From: Paracoccus sp. SCSIO 75233
GTDB lineage: Bacteria; Pseudomonadota; Alphaproteobacteria; Rhodobacterales; Rhodobacteraceae
Direction: 5' to 3'
Length of the DNA stretch: 64,000 nt
Assembly: GCF_027912675.1 (NCBI RefSeq)
Contig: NZ_CP115757.1
Location: 930,001 to 994,000 of the forward strand
Shown here piece by piece: positions 25,953 to 36,288 of this stretch; position 1 is the first letter of the stretch; every line of letters begins with the position of its first letter. The position numbers and the translations under genes are program-made. Under the pieces are notes generated by a model that had not been told where the DNA came from, did no database searches, and saw only the letters and a program-made list of their open reading frames with translations.

Positions 25953-26873
25953 TTGCCGAAAACACAGGACGAGCAGAAATTGACAAATTCGAACGAGCCC
26001 CCGAGACAACTGACCGCGCGGATCGACGCACCGAAACTCGACCCCGGCCTGTATCTGGTCGCGACGCCGATCGGCACGGCGCGGGATATCACGTTGCGGG
26101 CGCTCGATGTGCTGAATGCCGCCGATATGCTTGCCGCCGAGGATACACGGACCCTGCGGCACCTGATGGATATTCACGGGGTGCCGCTGCGCGGGCGGCG
26201 AATTCTTGCCTATCACGATCATAACGCCGACCGGCAACGCCCGGCCATCAACGCGGCGCTGGAGGCCGGGCATTCTGTCGCATACTGTTCGGATGCGGGT
26301 ACGCCGCTGGTCGCCGATCCGGGCTTCCGGCTGGCGCGGGATGCTGTGGCGGACGGTATCCGGGTCCATGCCGTCCCCGGCGCATCCGCAGCACTCGCGG
26401 CGCTGACGGTGGCGGGTCTGCCGAGCGACCGTTTCCTGTTCGCAGGCTTCCCGCCACAGGCCGCCGGCGCAAGACGAAGCTGGTTGCAGGAGGTGATGGC
26501 CATAGATGCAACCGTGATCATCTTCGAAAGCCCCAGGCGCGTTAAGCATACTGTGGAAATGTTGAGCGAAAATGAGCCGAATCGGACTACAGTGATCTGC
26601 AGGGAGCTGACGAAGAAATTCGAGGAAACAATGCGCGGAACCGCGGTGGAACTCGCACAACGCATACCGGATGCCGGATTGAAAGGCGAAGTGGTGCTTC
26701 TTCTTGATCGCCCGACTTCTGCGGTCCCGGATGATGACATGATAGAAGCCGCTCTTCGGGATGCGTTGCAGACCATGTCGGTGCGGGACGCCGCTGCGGA
26801 AACCGCAGAAAAATTCGGCATCGCGCGGCGGGATGTTTATCAGCTGGCGTTGTCGCTCGGAAAGGACGGCTGA
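25953..26873 (+). CDS. rsmI: 16S rRNA (cytidine1402-2'-O)-methyltransferase RsmI
   Basis: A SAM-dependent tetrapyrrole-methylase-fold enzyme of about 306 residues that methylates the 2' oxygen of C1402 in 16S rRNA. Recognised blocks are GLYLVATPIGTARDITLRALDVL, AAEDTRTLRHLMD, YCSDAGTPLVADPGFRLAR and VPGASAALAALTVAGLPSDRF, then FESPRRVKHTVEML. The first codon is TTG (25953), with a second TTG at 25980 equally possible; the conserved domain begins only at about residue 30. It runs into yraN with a one-base overlap, the usual rsmI-yraN pairing. Confidence 0.95.
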   Translation: MPKTQDEQKLTNSNEPPRQLTARIDAPKLDPGLYLVATPIGTARDITLRALDVLNAADMLAAEDTRTLRHLMDIHGVPLRGRRILAYHDHNADRQRPAINAALEAGHSVAYCSDAGTPLVADPGFRLARDAVADGIRVHAVPGASAALAALTVAGLPSDRFLFAGFPPQAAGARRSWLQEVMAIDATVIIFESPRRVKHTVEMLSENEPNRTTVICRELTKKFEETMRGTAVELAQRIPDAGLKGEVVLLLDRPTSAVPDDDMIEAALRDALQTMSVRDAAAETAEKFGIARRDVYQLALSLGKDG

Positions 26874-27331
26874 TGCAGCTTTGCTTCGATTTCGACCGCG
26901 TGCCGGTTACGCCTGTGCCCGTTGCCTCTTTCGGGCAGGCGATACCGTCCGGTCCGCAGATTTCCGGTCGCCGCCGGCGGGGGCAGCGCGCTTTCCAATC
27001 CGGCCTGATGGCGGAAGCGTCGGTTGCCGAGGAATATCGACTGGCTGGATATGACGTGATCGCAAGGCGCTGGCGGGGCCGGTCAGGTGAAATCGACCTT
27101 ATTTTGCGCCGTGGCGCGCAATATGTCTTCGCTGAAGTCAAGTCTGCTGCCGATTTTTCATCCGCCGCCGAAAGGATCAATCGCCGTCAGATGGATCGTA
27201 TCTGTAATGCGGCTTGTGAATTCTGTGCGACTTTGCCGAGCGGTCAAATGACCGAAATGCGGCTGGATGCGGCACTGGTAGATCAGTTCGGTCGCGTGGA
27301 GATTCTGGAAAGCGCTTTCGCGGCGGATTGA
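26873..27331 (+). CDS. YraN-family (UPF0102) protein
   Basis: A 152-residue protein of the YraN family, which has a Holliday-junction-resolvase/restriction-endonuclease-like fold but no settled role. The nuclease-like core is AEEYRLAGYDVIARRWRGR followed by SGEIDLILRRGAQYVFAEVK, giving the E-x-D-(x)n-E-x-K pattern. It carries about 40 extra N-terminal residues (QLCFDFDRVPVTPVPVASFG) compared with the short form. It overlaps rsmI by one base. Confidence 0.9.
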   Translation: MQLCFDFDRVPVTPVPVASFGQAIPSGPQISGRRRRGQRAFQSGLMAEASVAEEYRLAGYDVIARRWRGRSGEIDLILRRGAQYVFAEVKSAADFSSAAERINRRQMDRICNAACEFCATLPSGQMTEMRLDAALVDQFGRVEILESAFAAD

Positions 27332-27403
27332 TGCGATTGGCTGATCCCGCTTGAAACGCGGCGAATAAGGCCTCACAACGCCGCAAAAGCGGAGATTGCT
27401 GTG

Positions 27404-28351
27404 ATGAGCCTGAATGTCGCCTTTCAGATGGACCCTATCGAGGATGTCGCAATCGATGCGGATAGCAGTTTCCGGATCGCGGTTGAGGCGGAGGCGCGCG
27501 GGCATCGGTTGTTTCAATACACGGTTGACCGGCTGAGCTATCGCGCGGGATCGGTCTATGCCACCGGCAGGCCGGTGACGCTTCGGCGCGAACAGGGCAA
27601 TCATGTTGATTTCGGCGACTGGGCGACGGTTGAACTGACCGATTTCGATGTCATCTGGCTGCGGCAGGACCCGCCTTTCGATATGGGCTACATCACCTCG
27701 ACCCATCTGCTCGACCGGGTGCGCGATCAGGCCTTTGTGGTCAACGATTCCTTCTGGGTCCGCAACTGCCCGGAAAAGCTGCTGGTGCTCGATTTCCCGG
27801 ATCTGACGCCGGAGACCTTGATTACGCGCGATATCGGCGAAATTCGTGATTTCCGGCAGCGTCACGGCGATATCATCCTCAAGCCGCTTTACGGCAATGG
27901 CGGGGCCGGGGTATTTCATTTGCGCCCCGACGATCCCAATCTGTCCTCGCTGATGGAGATGTTTTCGGGCCTCAATCGTGAGCCGGTGATTGCGCAGCGT
28001 TACCTGCCTGCGGTTCAGCACGGTGACAAGCGGATCATTCTGGTTGACGGCGAACCCATCGGGGCGATCAACCGGGTGCCTGCCAAGGGTGAGGCGCGGT
28101 CCAATATGCATGTCGGCGGGCGGCCCGAGAAAACCGGGCTGACCGAGCGGGAGCGTCAGATTTGCGAACGGCTTGGCCCGATGTTGCGCGAACGCAATCT
28201 GCTGTTCACGGGCATCGACGTCATCGATGGCTGGCTGACGGAGATCAACGTGACCTCGCCAACCGGCCTGCAGGAGTTGGAGCGGTTCGACGGGGTCAAC
28301 GGTGCGGCGCTGATCTGGGATGCCATCGAGCGCAAGATCGCGGCGCGGTGA
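27404..28351 (+). CDS. gshB: Glutathione synthase
   Basis: An ATP-grasp ligase of 315 residues that joins gamma-glutamylcysteine and glycine to make glutathione. Family blocks are [20 protein letters not shown] at the start, [20 protein letters not shown], the ATP-grasp lysine region [36 protein letters not shown], and the metal-binding end [21 protein letters not shown]. The ATG at 27404 is preferred over a GTG one codon earlier. gshA is not in the window. It ends 12 bases from the convergent yifB gene. Confidence 0.97.
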   Translation: MSLNVAFQMDPIEDVAIDADSSFRIAVEAEARGHRLFQYTVDRLSYRAGSVYATGRPVTLRREQGNHVDFGDWATVELTDFDVIWLRQDPPFDMGYITSTHLLDRVRDQAFVVNDSFWVRNCPEKLLVLDFPDLTPETLITRDIGEIRDFRQRHGDIILKPLYGNGGAGVFHLRPDDPNLSSLMEMFSGLNREPVIAQRYLPAVQHGDKRIILVDGEPIGAINRVPAKGEARSNMHVGGRPEKTGLTERERQICERLGPMLRERNLLFTGIDVIDGWLTEINVTSPTGLQELERFDGVNGAALIWDAIERKIAAR

Positions 28352-28363
28352 TGCCGCGCGCGG

Positions 28364-29887
28364 TCATCCGCCGCTTATAAAGGGCAGGCGGAAGGCGATG
28401 GCTTCGGCGATGTGATCGGAGCGCAGCTGCTCACTGCCCGCCAGATCGGCGATGGTGCGGGCGGTGCGCAGGATGCGATGATAGCCCCGCGCCGTCAGCC
28501 CGAATCTGTCAGCCGCACGGCGGATCAGGTCACGGCCTTCCGGGTCAGGTGTGGCGATCCGGTCGAGGATGGCAGGTGGTGCATCGGCGTTGCAGCGCAG
28601 TGTGCCGCCGGGTTCGAGATCGGAAAATCGCTGATATTGCAGGCTCCGCGCGGCAGCGATCTGCTGTGCTGCTTCAGCCGAGGACTTGCCCGCAGGCGGC
28701 AGGTCCAGCGCATTGAGGCCGACGGCGGGGATTTCGATCCTCAGATCGAAACGATCCATCAGCGGCCCGGATATGCGGCCGAGATAATCCTCGCCGCAGC
28801 CGGGAACGCGCGCACAGGCCCGAGCCGGATCGGCGAGGTGGCCGCAGCGGCAGGGATTGGCGGCGGCGACCAGCAGGAAGCGGCACGGGTAGCGGATATG
28901 CGCATTCGCCCGTGCCACGACGACCTCGCCGGTTTCGATGGGTTGGCGCAGCGTTTCCAGCACCGGGCGCGAAAATTCCGGCAACTCGTCCAGAAACAGC
29001 ACACCATTATGGGCGAGGCTGATTTCTCCGGGTTTTGCGCCGCGCCCGCCGCCGACAATCGCCGCCATCGAGGCGGTATGATGGGGGTCGCGATATGGGG
29101 CGTGGCGCGGAATGCCGCCATCTTTCAGCAGCCCGGCGAGCGAGTGGATCATCGCGGTTTCGAGCGCCTCTGCCGGGGTCAGCGGCGGCATCAGCCCCGG
29201 CAGGCGCTGCGCCAGCATCGACTTGCCCGCGCCGGGCGGGCCGACCAACAGGATATGATGCCGCCCGGCGGCGGCAATTTCCAAGGCGCGTTTCGCACGT
29301 TCCTGCCCCCTGACGTCGCGCAGATCGCCGCGCGGTGCTGCATCGCTGATCGCGCCGGGGCTGGCGCAGGGCAGGGGTGCGCGCTCGCTCAGATGGTCGA
29401 TGACCTGCCTCAGTTGAGCCGCTGCGAAGACGGGGACCGCGCCGACCCATGCCGCCTCGGCCCCGCATTGTTCCGGGCAGATCAGCGCTCTTTCATCCTC
29501 TGCCGCTGTCATGGCTGCGGGCAGGGCGCCGATCACCGGAGCAAGCCGCCCGTCAAGCGACAATTCACCCAGAGCCACCACCCCGGCCAGTGATTCGGCG
29601 GGCAATATTCCCAGCTCCGCCAGAATTGACAGCGCTATCGGCAGATCGAAATGCGAGCCTTCCTTCGGAATATCGGCGGGTGACAGGTTCACCGTGATCT
29701 TTTTCGACGGCATGGCGATAGAAAGTGCCGTGAAGGCCGCACGCACCCGCTCGCGCGCCTCTGACACGGCCTTGTCGGGGAGCCCCACGATGGAGAACGC
29801 GGGAAGCCCGGGCGCGACCGAACATTGCACCTCGACCAGCCGGCCCTCGACGCCCTCGAACGCGACGGTATAGGCGATTGCGACCAT
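28364..29887 (-). CDS. YifB/ComM-family magnesium-chelatase-like AAA ATPase
   Basis: A 507-residue protein with an N-terminal Lon-protease-like (ChlI N) domain (VEGRLVEVQCSVAPGLPAFSIVGL, TVNLSPADIPKEGSHFDLPIAL), a central magnesium-chelatase AAA+ domain (Walker A GPPGAGKSMLAQRLPGLMPPL; Walker B GVLFLDELPEF) and a C-terminal domain with ARSLQYQR and RTIADLAGSE. A zinc-like cluster of cysteines is visible in ANPCRCGHLADPARACARVPGC. In Vibrio and Haemophilus ComM is a branch-migration helicase used in natural transformation; elsewhere the role is less clear. It is convergent with gshB. Confidence 0.92.
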   Translation of the reverse strand: MVAIAYTVAFEGVEGRLVEVQCSVAPGLPAFSIVGLPDKAVSEARERVRAAFTALSIAMPSKKITVNLSPADIPKEGSHFDLPIALSILAELGILPAESLAGVVALGELSLDGRLAPVIGALPAAMTAAEDERALICPEQCGAEAAWVGAVPVFAAAQLRQVIDHLSERAPLPCASPGAISDAAPRGDLRDVRGQERAKRALEIAAAGRHHILLVGPPGAGKSMLAQRLPGLMPPLTPAEALETAMIHSLAGLLKDGGIPRHAPYRDPHHTASMAAIVGGGRGAKPGEISLAHNGVLFLDELPEFSRPVLETLRQPIETGEVVVARANAHIRYPCRFLLVAAANPCRCGHLADPARACARVPGCGEDYLGRISGPLMDRFDLRIEIPAVGLNALDLPPAGKSSAEAAQQIAAARSLQYQRFSDLEPGGTLRCNADAPPAILDRIATPDPEGRDLIRRAADRFGLTARGYHRILRTARTIADLAGSEQLRSDHIAEAIAFRLPFISGG

Positions 29888-30023
29888 GCTGACCCCTGAA
29901 TGACGGGGGTGAGCGTAGCAGGGCCGGAATTAAGATGGGGTTAATGAGCCTGTTCGGACGGCTTTCCTTGCCGCGCGGCCTCCGGTCGCATATCTCAGGG
30001 GCGCAGCTTTTTAGGGGGCACCG

Positions 30024-31253
30024 ATGCAGGGCAGCCGTATTCTTCTGGTGATTGGCGGCGGGATCGCGGCCTATAAATCGCTTACCCTGATCCGCGATTT
30101 GAAGCGTGAGGGCGCACGGGTGGTGCCGGTGCTGACCCGCGCGGCGGAGGAGTTCGTCACCCCGCTTTCCGTCGCCGCACTGGCGGGGGAGGAGGTGCAT
30201 CGCGATCTGTTCGATCTGACGCGCGAGGCGCAGATGGGGCATATCCAGTTGTCGCGTGATGCCGATCTGGTCGTCGTGGCCCCGGCGACGGCGGATCTGA
30301 TGGCGAAGATGGCGGGCGGACACGCCGACGATCTGGCCTCGACCCTGCTGATGGCGACCGACAAGAAGGTGCTGATCGCGCCTGCCATGAATGTGCGGAT
30401 GTGGACCCATCCGGCGACGCAGCGCAATCTGACGGTGCTGCGTGGGGATGGCATTCTGTTCGTTGGCCCGGATGAGGGCGATATGGCTTGCGGCGAGTTC
30501 GGTCCGGGTCGTGCCGCCGAACCGGAGGCTATTGCCAGTGCGATCCGCGCAGCACTCGGGTCGACTGGTTCCGGGCCGCTGCTGCTGGGGCCGGAGGTTG
30601 CCGAAAAACCGCTTCGCGACCGGCATGTGATCGTCACGTCAGGCCCGACGCGGGAGCCGATCGATCCGGTGCGCTACATCTCCAACCACTCCTCCGGCGC
30701 GCAAGGGACCGCGATTGCCGAGGCGCTGCGGGATCTGGGCGCACGGGTCAGCTTCGTGACCGGCCCGGCCCGGATTGCGCCGCCTGACGGGGTGGAGGTG
30801 ATCCGGGTCAATACGGCCGATGAGATGCGCGCGGCGGTCGAGGCCGCGCTGCCTGCCGATGCCGCCGTCATGGCCGCTGCCGTGGCGGACTGGAAGGTCG
30901 CGAATGCCGCCGATCGCAAGATGAAGAAGGGCGCGGACGGCATGCCGGTGCTGGAATTTGCCGAGAACCCCGATATCCTTGCCTGGGTCAGCCAGCTTGC
31001 CGAAGGCAGGCCGCCGCTCGTGGTCGGTTTTGCTGCCGAGACCAATGATGTCGTTGCCAATGCCGAAGCCAAGCGGCTCCGCAAAGGCTGTGACTGGATC
31101 CTCGCCAATGATGTCTCGCCCGAAACCGGCACGTTCGGCGGCGCAAACAATACGATCACGCTGATTTCCGAGGACGGTGCCGACGCATGGCCGCGCATGG
31201 GCAAGGATGAGGTGGCGCGGAAACTGGCCGAACGCATTGCGGAGGCGCTGTGA
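30024..31253 (+). CDS. coaBC: Bifunctional phosphopantothenoylcysteine decarboxylase / phosphopantothenate--cysteine ligase
   Basis: A 409-residue fusion enzyme of coenzyme A synthesis. The N-terminal flavoprotein (CoaC) part shows GGGIAAYKSLTLIRDLKREGA, the HIQLSRDADLVVVAPATADL region and the PAMNVRMWTHPATQRN active-site loop; the C-terminal ligase (CoaB) part begins at the HVIVTSGPTREPIDPVRYIS boundary and carries SGAQGTAIAEAL and the KMKKGAD nucleotide region. Length is normal. Its stop codon overlaps the start of the cysteine desulfurase gene by one base (TGATG), so the suf genes are likely to be read through from here as well. Confidence 0.96.
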   Translation: MQGSRILLVIGGGIAAYKSLTLIRDLKREGARVVPVLTRAAEEFVTPLSVAALAGEEVHRDLFDLTREAQMGHIQLSRDADLVVVAPATADLMAKMAGGHADDLASTLLMATDKKVLIAPAMNVRMWTHPATQRNLTVLRGDGILFVGPDEGDMACGEFGPGRAAEPEAIASAIRAALGSTGSGPLLLGPEVAEKPLRDRHVIVTSGPTREPIDPVRYISNHSSGAQGTAIAEALRDLGARVSFVTGPARIAPPDGVEVIRVNTADEMRAAVEAALPADAAVMAAAVADWKVANAADRKMKKGADGMPVLEFAENPDILAWVSQLAEGRPPLVVGFAAETNDVVANAEAKRLRKGCDWILANDVSPETGTFGGANNTITLISEDGADAWPRMGKDEVARKLAERIAEAL

Positions 31254-32299
31254 TGCGCAGCTATCTCGACTGGAACGCCACCACGCCGCTCCGGCCGGAG
31301 GTGAAGGCGGCGATGATCGACGCGATGGAGATCAGCGGCAACCCCTCCTCCGTCCATAGCGAGGGGCGGGCGGCGAAAATGGCGATGGAGCGCGCGCGGG
31401 AAGAAATCGCGACGGCTCTGGGTGCTGAGGGGGCGGATGTGATCTTCACATCCGGCACCACAGAGGCTGCGGCAATGGTTCTGGCCGGACGGCAGATCTC
31501 CTGCGCGCCGGTTGAACACAGCGCGATCAAGGTCTGGTGCACGCAGGATCTGGCGGTTGACGGGCAGGGGATCGTGACCGTGCCGGACCCGTCGCGGGCA
31601 ACGCTTCAGCTTGCCAACAGCGAAACCGGGGTGATCCAGAAATTGCCCGAGGGGCTGGCATCGAGCGATCTGACGCAGGCATTCGGGAAAATCCCCTTCG
31701 CCTTCAACTGGCTGGGCATCACGGCAGGTTTTGTCAGCGCGCATAAGCTGGGCGGCCCGAAGGGGATCGGGGCGCTGATCCTGCGCAAGGGCACCGATAT
31801 CGAGGCGATGCTGAAAGGTGGCGGGCAGGAACAGGGGCGCCGTGCGGGGACCGAAAACCTGATCGGCATCATGGGCTTTGCGGCGGCGGCGACGGCGGCG
31901 CAGCGCGATCTGGAGGCCGGATTGTGGGACGAGGTTGCCGCGCGGCGCGATGCGCTTGAGGCACGTCTGCTCGATTCGGCGCCCGGTGCGGTGATTGCCG
32001 GCAAGGACAGCCGCCGCTTGCCGAACACCACCTGCATTCTTACATCGGGTTGGAAGGGTGAAACTCAGGTCATGCAGATGGATCTGGCAGGATTTGCGAT
32101 TTCGGCCGGTTCGGCCTGTTCCTCCGGAAAAGTCAAGGCGAGCGGCACGCTTCAGGCTATGGGTTATGAAGACAAAACGGCGCAATCGGCGATCCGTATC
32201 TCGATAAGCCCGGCTTTGGGTGACGATCAGATGAACCGATTTGCGGATGCATGGGAATCCGCGTATGGACGCTGGCGCGACAGGAATGGTCAGGCCTGA
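31253..32299 (+). CDS. Cysteine desulfurase (NifS/IscS-like) at the head of the suf genes
   Basis: A class V PLP aminotransferase fold of 348 residues that should remove sulfur from cysteine for cluster assembly. It starts [18 protein letters not shown], has the PLP lysine in [14 protein letters not shown], and the group I catalytic loop [16 protein letters not shown] with the active cysteine. [19 protein letters not shown] is also typical. Compared with full-size IscS the N-terminal middle is shortened ([15 protein letters not shown] comes early). A second desulfurase, SufS type, closes the same operon, so two different sulfur donors are encoded here. The start overlaps coaBC. Confidence 0.9.
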   Translation: MRSYLDWNATTPLRPEVKAAMIDAMEISGNPSSVHSEGRAAKMAMERAREEIATALGAEGADVIFTSGTTEAAAMVLAGRQISCAPVEHSAIKVWCTQDLAVDGQGIVTVPDPSRATLQLANSETGVIQKLPEGLASSDLTQAFGKIPFAFNWLGITAGFVSAHKLGGPKGIGALILRKGTDIEAMLKGGGQEQGRRAGTENLIGIMGFAAAATAAQRDLEAGLWDEVAARRDALEARLLDSAPGAVIAGKDSRRLPNTTCILTSGWKGETQVMQMDLAGFAISAGSACSSGKVKASGTLQAMGYEDKTAQSAIRISISPALGDDQMNRFADAWESAYGRWRDRNGQA

Positions 32300-32325
32300 A
32301 AGCCGGGCCGAAGGAAGGACACGAG

Positions 32326-33846
32326 ATGAGCTCTACCACCGATCTTGAGGTGCGCGAAGGTGTCGACCGCGAAACGGTCGAAACCGTCGCCAATATGGGC
32401 AGCTATAAATATGGCTGGGATACAGAGATCGAGATGGACTACGCCCCGAAAGGCCTGTCCGAGGACATCGTCCGCCTGATCTCGCAGAAAAACGACGAGC
32501 CCGAATGGATGACGGAGTGGCGTCTGTCGGCCTATCGTCGCTGGGTCACGATGACCGAGCCGAAATGGGCGATGGTCAATTATCCTGAAATCGACTTTCA
32601 GGATCAGTATTACTACGCCCGTCCCAAGTCGATGGAGGTCAAGCCGAAATCGCTGGACGAGGTCGATCCGAAACTGCTCGCCACCTATGAAAAGCTGGGC
32701 ATTCCGCTGAAGGAACAGATGATCCTTGCCGGGGTCGAAGGGGCGGATGCCGCCCCTGCCGATGCCCGCAAGGTCGCCGTCGATGCCGTGTTCGACAGCG
32801 TCAGCGTCGGCACCACCTTCAAGGACGAGCTTGCCAAGGCGGGGGTCATCTTCTGTTCGATCTCGGAGGCGATCCGCGAGCATCCGGAACTCGTCCAGAA
32901 ATATCTCGGCTCCGTCGTGCCGCCGAGCGATAATTTCTATGCGACGCTGAACAGCGCCGTGTTCTCGGATGGCAGCTTCGTCTACATCCCGCCGGGCGTG
33001 ACCTGCCCGATGGAGTTGTCCACCTATTTCCGCATCAACGCCGAAAACACCGGCCAGTTCGAGCGGACGCTGATTATCGCGGATAAGGGCTCTTACGTCA
33101 GCTATCTTGAAGGTTGTACCGCGCCTAAGCGCGACACCGCCCAGCTTCACGCGGCGGTTGTGGAGATCGTGGTGCTGGAGGATGCGGAGGTGAAATACTC
33201 CACCGTCCAGAACTGGTTCCCCGGCGATGACGAGGGCAAGGGCGGCATCTACAACTTCGTCACCAAGCGCGCCGATTGCCGCGAGGCGCGGGCGAAGGTG
33301 ATGTGGACGCAGGTTGAAACCGGCTCTGCCGTGACGTGGAAATACCCGTCCTGCGTGTTGCGCGGCGATGACAGCCAGGGTGAGTTCTACTCGATCGCGA
33401 TCACCAATAACCACCAGCAGGCCGATACCGGCACCAAGATGATCCATCTTGGCAAGAACACCCGCTCGCGCATTGTTTCCAAAGGAATTTCTGCGGGCAA
33501 GGCGCAGAACACCTATCGCGGTCTGGTGTCGATGCATCCGCGGGCGACAAACAGCCGGAACTACACCCAGTGCGACAGCCTGCTGATCGGCGACAAATGC
33601 GGCGCGCATACCGTGCCCTATATCGAGGTCAAGAACAGCTCCAGCCGCGTGGAGCATGAGGCGACGACATCCAAGGTCGACGACGACCAGCTCTTCTACT
33701 GCCGCCAGCGCGGCATGGGCGAGGAAGAGGCCGTCGCAGTAATCGTAAACGGTTTCGCAAAAGAAGTGCTGCAAGCGCTCCCGATGGAGTTTGCGATGGA
33801 GGCACAGTCTTTGGTAGCAATTTCTTTGGAAGGATCCGTTGGATAG
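32326..33846 (+). CDS. sufB: Fe-S cluster assembly protein SufB
   Basis: The scaffold subunit of the SufBCD complex, 506 residues. Family blocks include [81 protein letters not shown] and the C-terminal [30 protein letters not shown] region (split here by motif). The ATG at 32326 follows a GAAGGAAG ribosome site; upstream in-frame codons lie inside the desulfurase gene. It should be followed by sufC, but a glycosyltransferase-like gene intervenes. The last bases of sufB already shift to A+T-rich sequence. Confidence 0.97.
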   Translation: MSSTTDLEVREGVDRETVETVANMGSYKYGWDTEIEMDYAPKGLSEDIVRLISQKNDEPEWMTEWRLSAYRRWVTMTEPKWAMVNYPEIDFQDQYYYARPKSMEVKPKSLDEVDPKLLATYEKLGIPLKEQMILAGVEGADAAPADARKVAVDAVFDSVSVGTTFKDELAKAGVIFCSISEAIREHPELVQKYLGSVVPPSDNFYATLNSAVFSDGSFVYIPPGVTCPMELSTYFRINAENTGQFERTLIIADKGSYVSYLEGCTAPKRDTAQLHAAVVEIVVLEDAEVKYSTVQNWFPGDDEGKGGIYNFVTKRADCREARAKVMWTQVETGSAVTWKYPSCVLRGDDSQGEFYSIAITNNHQQADTGTKMIHLGKNTRSRIVSKGISAGKAQNTYRGLVSMHPRATNSRNYTQCDSLLIGDKCGAHTVPYIEVKNSSSRVEHEATTSKVDDDQLFYCRQRGMGEEEAVAVIVNGFAKEVLQALPMEFAMEAQSLVAISLEGSVG

Positions 33847-33865
33847 ATAGATTAAAAAGAGAATT

Positions 33866-35512
33866 ATGATGGCAAGAAAGCAACTTTTCACTGCGGTGAA
33901 GAATGAGGCACCATTCATTGTTGAGTGGATTGCCTACCACCGTGCGATTGGTTTTGAAGAGTTTTATATTTGTTCGAACGATTCAGATGATGGCACAACT
34001 GAATTGCTGGATGCGCTGGATCAGGCCGGAGAAATCCGGCATTTCCTGAATAAGATTGTGCCTGGGCAGTCGCCTCAATTGGTCGCCGCGGAACGGTTTC
34101 GAAATGAGGGCTTGCCGGTTGCTGACAGTGGTGATTGGGTTTTGTGGCTTGATGCGGATGAGTTCCTCAATATTCACGTCGAATCCGGCCATCTTGATGA
34201 TTTGATTTTTTATCTTGGTGACAATACGGGTATGTTGGTGCCTTGGCGGATCTTTGGAGACGGCGGGAACGACGGACTGCCCAAGCGTTTTATCTCTGAA
34301 GAGTTCTCTCGCGCAGCCGGTTCCTATTTTCCGGAGCAGACCGGTAGATTTCCCGAACAGGCGCAGGTGAAGACGCTTTTTCGGATGGATGACTGCGTGA
34401 TAGGTTTCGGTGAAAAATCCTTGCATCGACCGGTTGTCCGGGGGGGCAGGCGGGATGATATCCTGCAGCGCTTCAGGAACGGGGATGGGGATCCTTTGGA
34501 TGCTGGTTTTAAGCCGCATCGCTTTTGGGCCGCCGGGGGCGACACAGGTAGAAGTTGTCGGATTCGGTTGTCGGAGGCTGAAGGCAACGCCGCTCAAATA
34601 AATCACTATCTTGTAAGAACGCCGGCGCTTTACAAAATGAAGGCAAAACGCGGACGGGGCTACGCAAACTTAAAGAAAAGTGGTTCCAATGATCGCCACA
34701 CGAGCCAATTCTACGCTTTCATGAACCGCAATGAGTGCGAGGATCGTTCCATTCTGAGATTTGAAGATGCCACAAGCAAAGAGATGGCACGCATCTTCCA
34801 GATCGATGCCGTTCGTCTTGCCCATGAAGATGGTCTGAGACGGACACGATCTGCGCTTGGGCTTATTGATCAGAAAGAATCTGATCGCCTAGTTGAGCCG
34901 AAGGTTGCAGCCGAGGCTTCCGGTAATGCTCATAGCGACTTTCCTTTGACGCTGCCTGACGAAGAAGCGGAGTTCGTAAAGTCTGTGCTTGGCGAAGACA
35001 GGGTCGTTCTAGAATACGGAAGTGGGGGATCAACCTTCGAAGCACTACGTCGCGGTGCGAAGATGGTCTACTCTACCGAAAGCGATGCGAGTTGGGCAAA
35101 AAAAATTACCGAAACGCTTGCGGGAGAGTTTTCGCGTGACCGCTACGAGATAGTTTACGCGGATATCGGTCGTACCAAAGCTTGGGGTAAGCCGGTGAGC
35201 GGCGAGGCGTATGCCAGATACCATCTATACGCAAACGCAGCATGGGATTTGTCAGGCTTCTTACACCCGGACATTGTCCTGATTGACGGGCGCTTCCGTG
35301 CATCCTGCTTCGCAACGACTGCGCTTCGCATTGATCGTCAGGTGACGGTTCTTTTCGACGACTATAAAGACAGAACGTACTATCATTGGGTCGAAGAAAT
35401 CTGTCCGCCGCAAAAAATGGTTGGCCGTATGGCGGTTTTCCAGCTTGAACCTAAGCCTCTGCCAAGCACTGCTCTAACTCGTGTCGCGGGGTCCTATGTG
35501 GATTCCCGCTGA
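33866..35512 (+). CDS. Glycosyltransferase (GT2/GT92-like) fused to a methyltransferase-like domain
   Basis: A 548-residue two-domain protein placed between sufB and sufC. The N-terminal domain (about 1-290) resembles the Glyco_tranf_2_4/DUF23 group: LFTAVKNEAPFIVEWIAYHRAIG, YICSNDSDDGTTELLDAL and the metal-binding DAD motif in WVLWLDADEFLNI (Asp96, Asp98). The C-terminal domain (about 362-548) begins with a SAM-binding-like glycine loop, VLEYGSGGSTFEALRRG, and continues with YSTESDASWAKKI and DIVLIDGRFRASC (Asp474), a methyltransferase-like Rossmann pattern. By eye its GC content is clearly below that of the flanking suf genes and codon use is relaxed, which suggests transfer. It has no signal peptide. 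A role in surface polysaccharide is inferred; a link to Fe-S assembly is not evident. Confidence 0.75.
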   Translation: MMARKQLFTAVKNEAPFIVEWIAYHRAIGFEEFYICSNDSDDGTTELLDALDQAGEIRHFLNKIVPGQSPQLVAAERFRNEGLPVADSGDWVLWLDADEFLNIHVESGHLDDLIFYLGDNTGMLVPWRIFGDGGNDGLPKRFISEEFSRAAGSYFPEQTGRFPEQAQVKTLFRMDDCVIGFGEKSLHRPVVRGGRRDDILQRFRNGDGDPLDAGFKPHRFWAAGGDTGRSCRIRLSEAEGNAAQINHYLVRTPALYKMKAKRGRGYANLKKSGSNDRHTSQFYAFMNRNECEDRSILRFEDATSKEMARIFQIDAVRLAHEDGLRRTRSALGLIDQKESDRLVEPKVAAEASGNAHSDFPLTLPDEEAEFVKSVLGEDRVVLEYGSGGSTFEALRRGAKMVYSTESDASWAKKITETLAGEFSRDRYEIVYADIGRTKAWGKPVSGEAYARYHLYANAAWDLSGFLHPDIVLIDGRFRASCFATTALRIDRQVTVLFDDYKDRTYYHWVEEICPPQKMVGRMAVFQLEPKPLPSTALTRVAGSYVDSR

Positions 35513-35532
35513 ATGTTAAAAATGGACAAAAT

Positions 35533-36288
35533 ATGCTGAAAATCAACAACCTGCACGCCAAGCTTGAAGACGAAGACAAGCAGATCCTGAAAGGGGTCTC
35601 GCTGGAGGTTCCGGCGGGTGAGGTGCATGCGATCATGGGGCCGAATGGCTCGGGTAAGTCCACGACCTCTTATGTGCTGTCGGGGCGTGACGGCTATGAG
35701 GTCACCGATGGCAGCGCCACGCTGAACGGCGAAGACCTGCTGGAGATGGAACCGGAAGAACGCGCCGCTGCCGGACTGTTCCTCGCCTTCCAATATCCGG
35801 TCGAGATCCCCGGTGTCGGCAATATGACCTTCCTGCGCACGGCGCTGAATGCGCAGCGCAAGAATCGCGGCGAGGAAGAGCTTTCGGCGGCGGATTTCCT
35901 CAAGCTGATCCGTGAGAAGGCCAAGGCGCTGAACATTGACGCGGATATGCTGAAACGCCCGGTCAATGTCGGCTTCTCCGGCGGCGAGAAGAAGCGGAAC
36001 GAGATCCTTCAAATGGCGATCCTCGAACCGAAGATGTGCATTCTCGACGAAACCGATTCCGGGCTGGATGTCGATGCGATGCGGCTGGTGGCCGATGGCG
36101 TGAACGCGCTGCGCTCGCCCGAGCGGGGCTTTCTGGTCATCACCCATTACCAGCGGCTGCTGAACCACATTCAGCCGGATGTCGTTCACATCATGGCCGA
36201 CGGGAAAATCGTCAAAACCGGCGGGCCGGAGCTGGCGCTTGAGGTCGAGGAAAACGGCTACGCGAATATCCTGTCGGAGGTCGCCTGA
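35533..36288 (+). CDS. sufC: Fe-S cluster assembly ATPase SufC
   Basis: The ABC-type ATPase of the SufBCD scaffold, 251 residues. Walker A is IMGPNGSGKSTTSYVLSG, the signature region is NVGFSGGEKKRNEILQMA and Walker B is CILDETDSGLDVDAMRLVA; all are typical of SufC. It follows the inserted glycosyltransferase gene by 20 bases and overlaps sufD by one base. Its ribosome site is weak (ATGGACAAA region), which may reflect the insertion having displaced the original junction with sufB. Confidence 0.97.
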   Translation: MLKINNLHAKLEDEDKQILKGVSLEVPAGEVHAIMGPNGSGKSTTSYVLSGRDGYEVTDGSATLNGEDLLEMEPEERAAAGLFLAFQYPVEIPGVGNMTFLRTALNAQRKNRGEEELSAADFLKLIREKAKALNIDADMLKRPVNVGFSGGEKKRNEILQMAILEPKMCILDETDSGLDVDAMRLVADGVNALRSPERGFLVITHYQRLLNHIQPDVVHIMADGKIVKTGGPELALEVEENGYANILSEVA

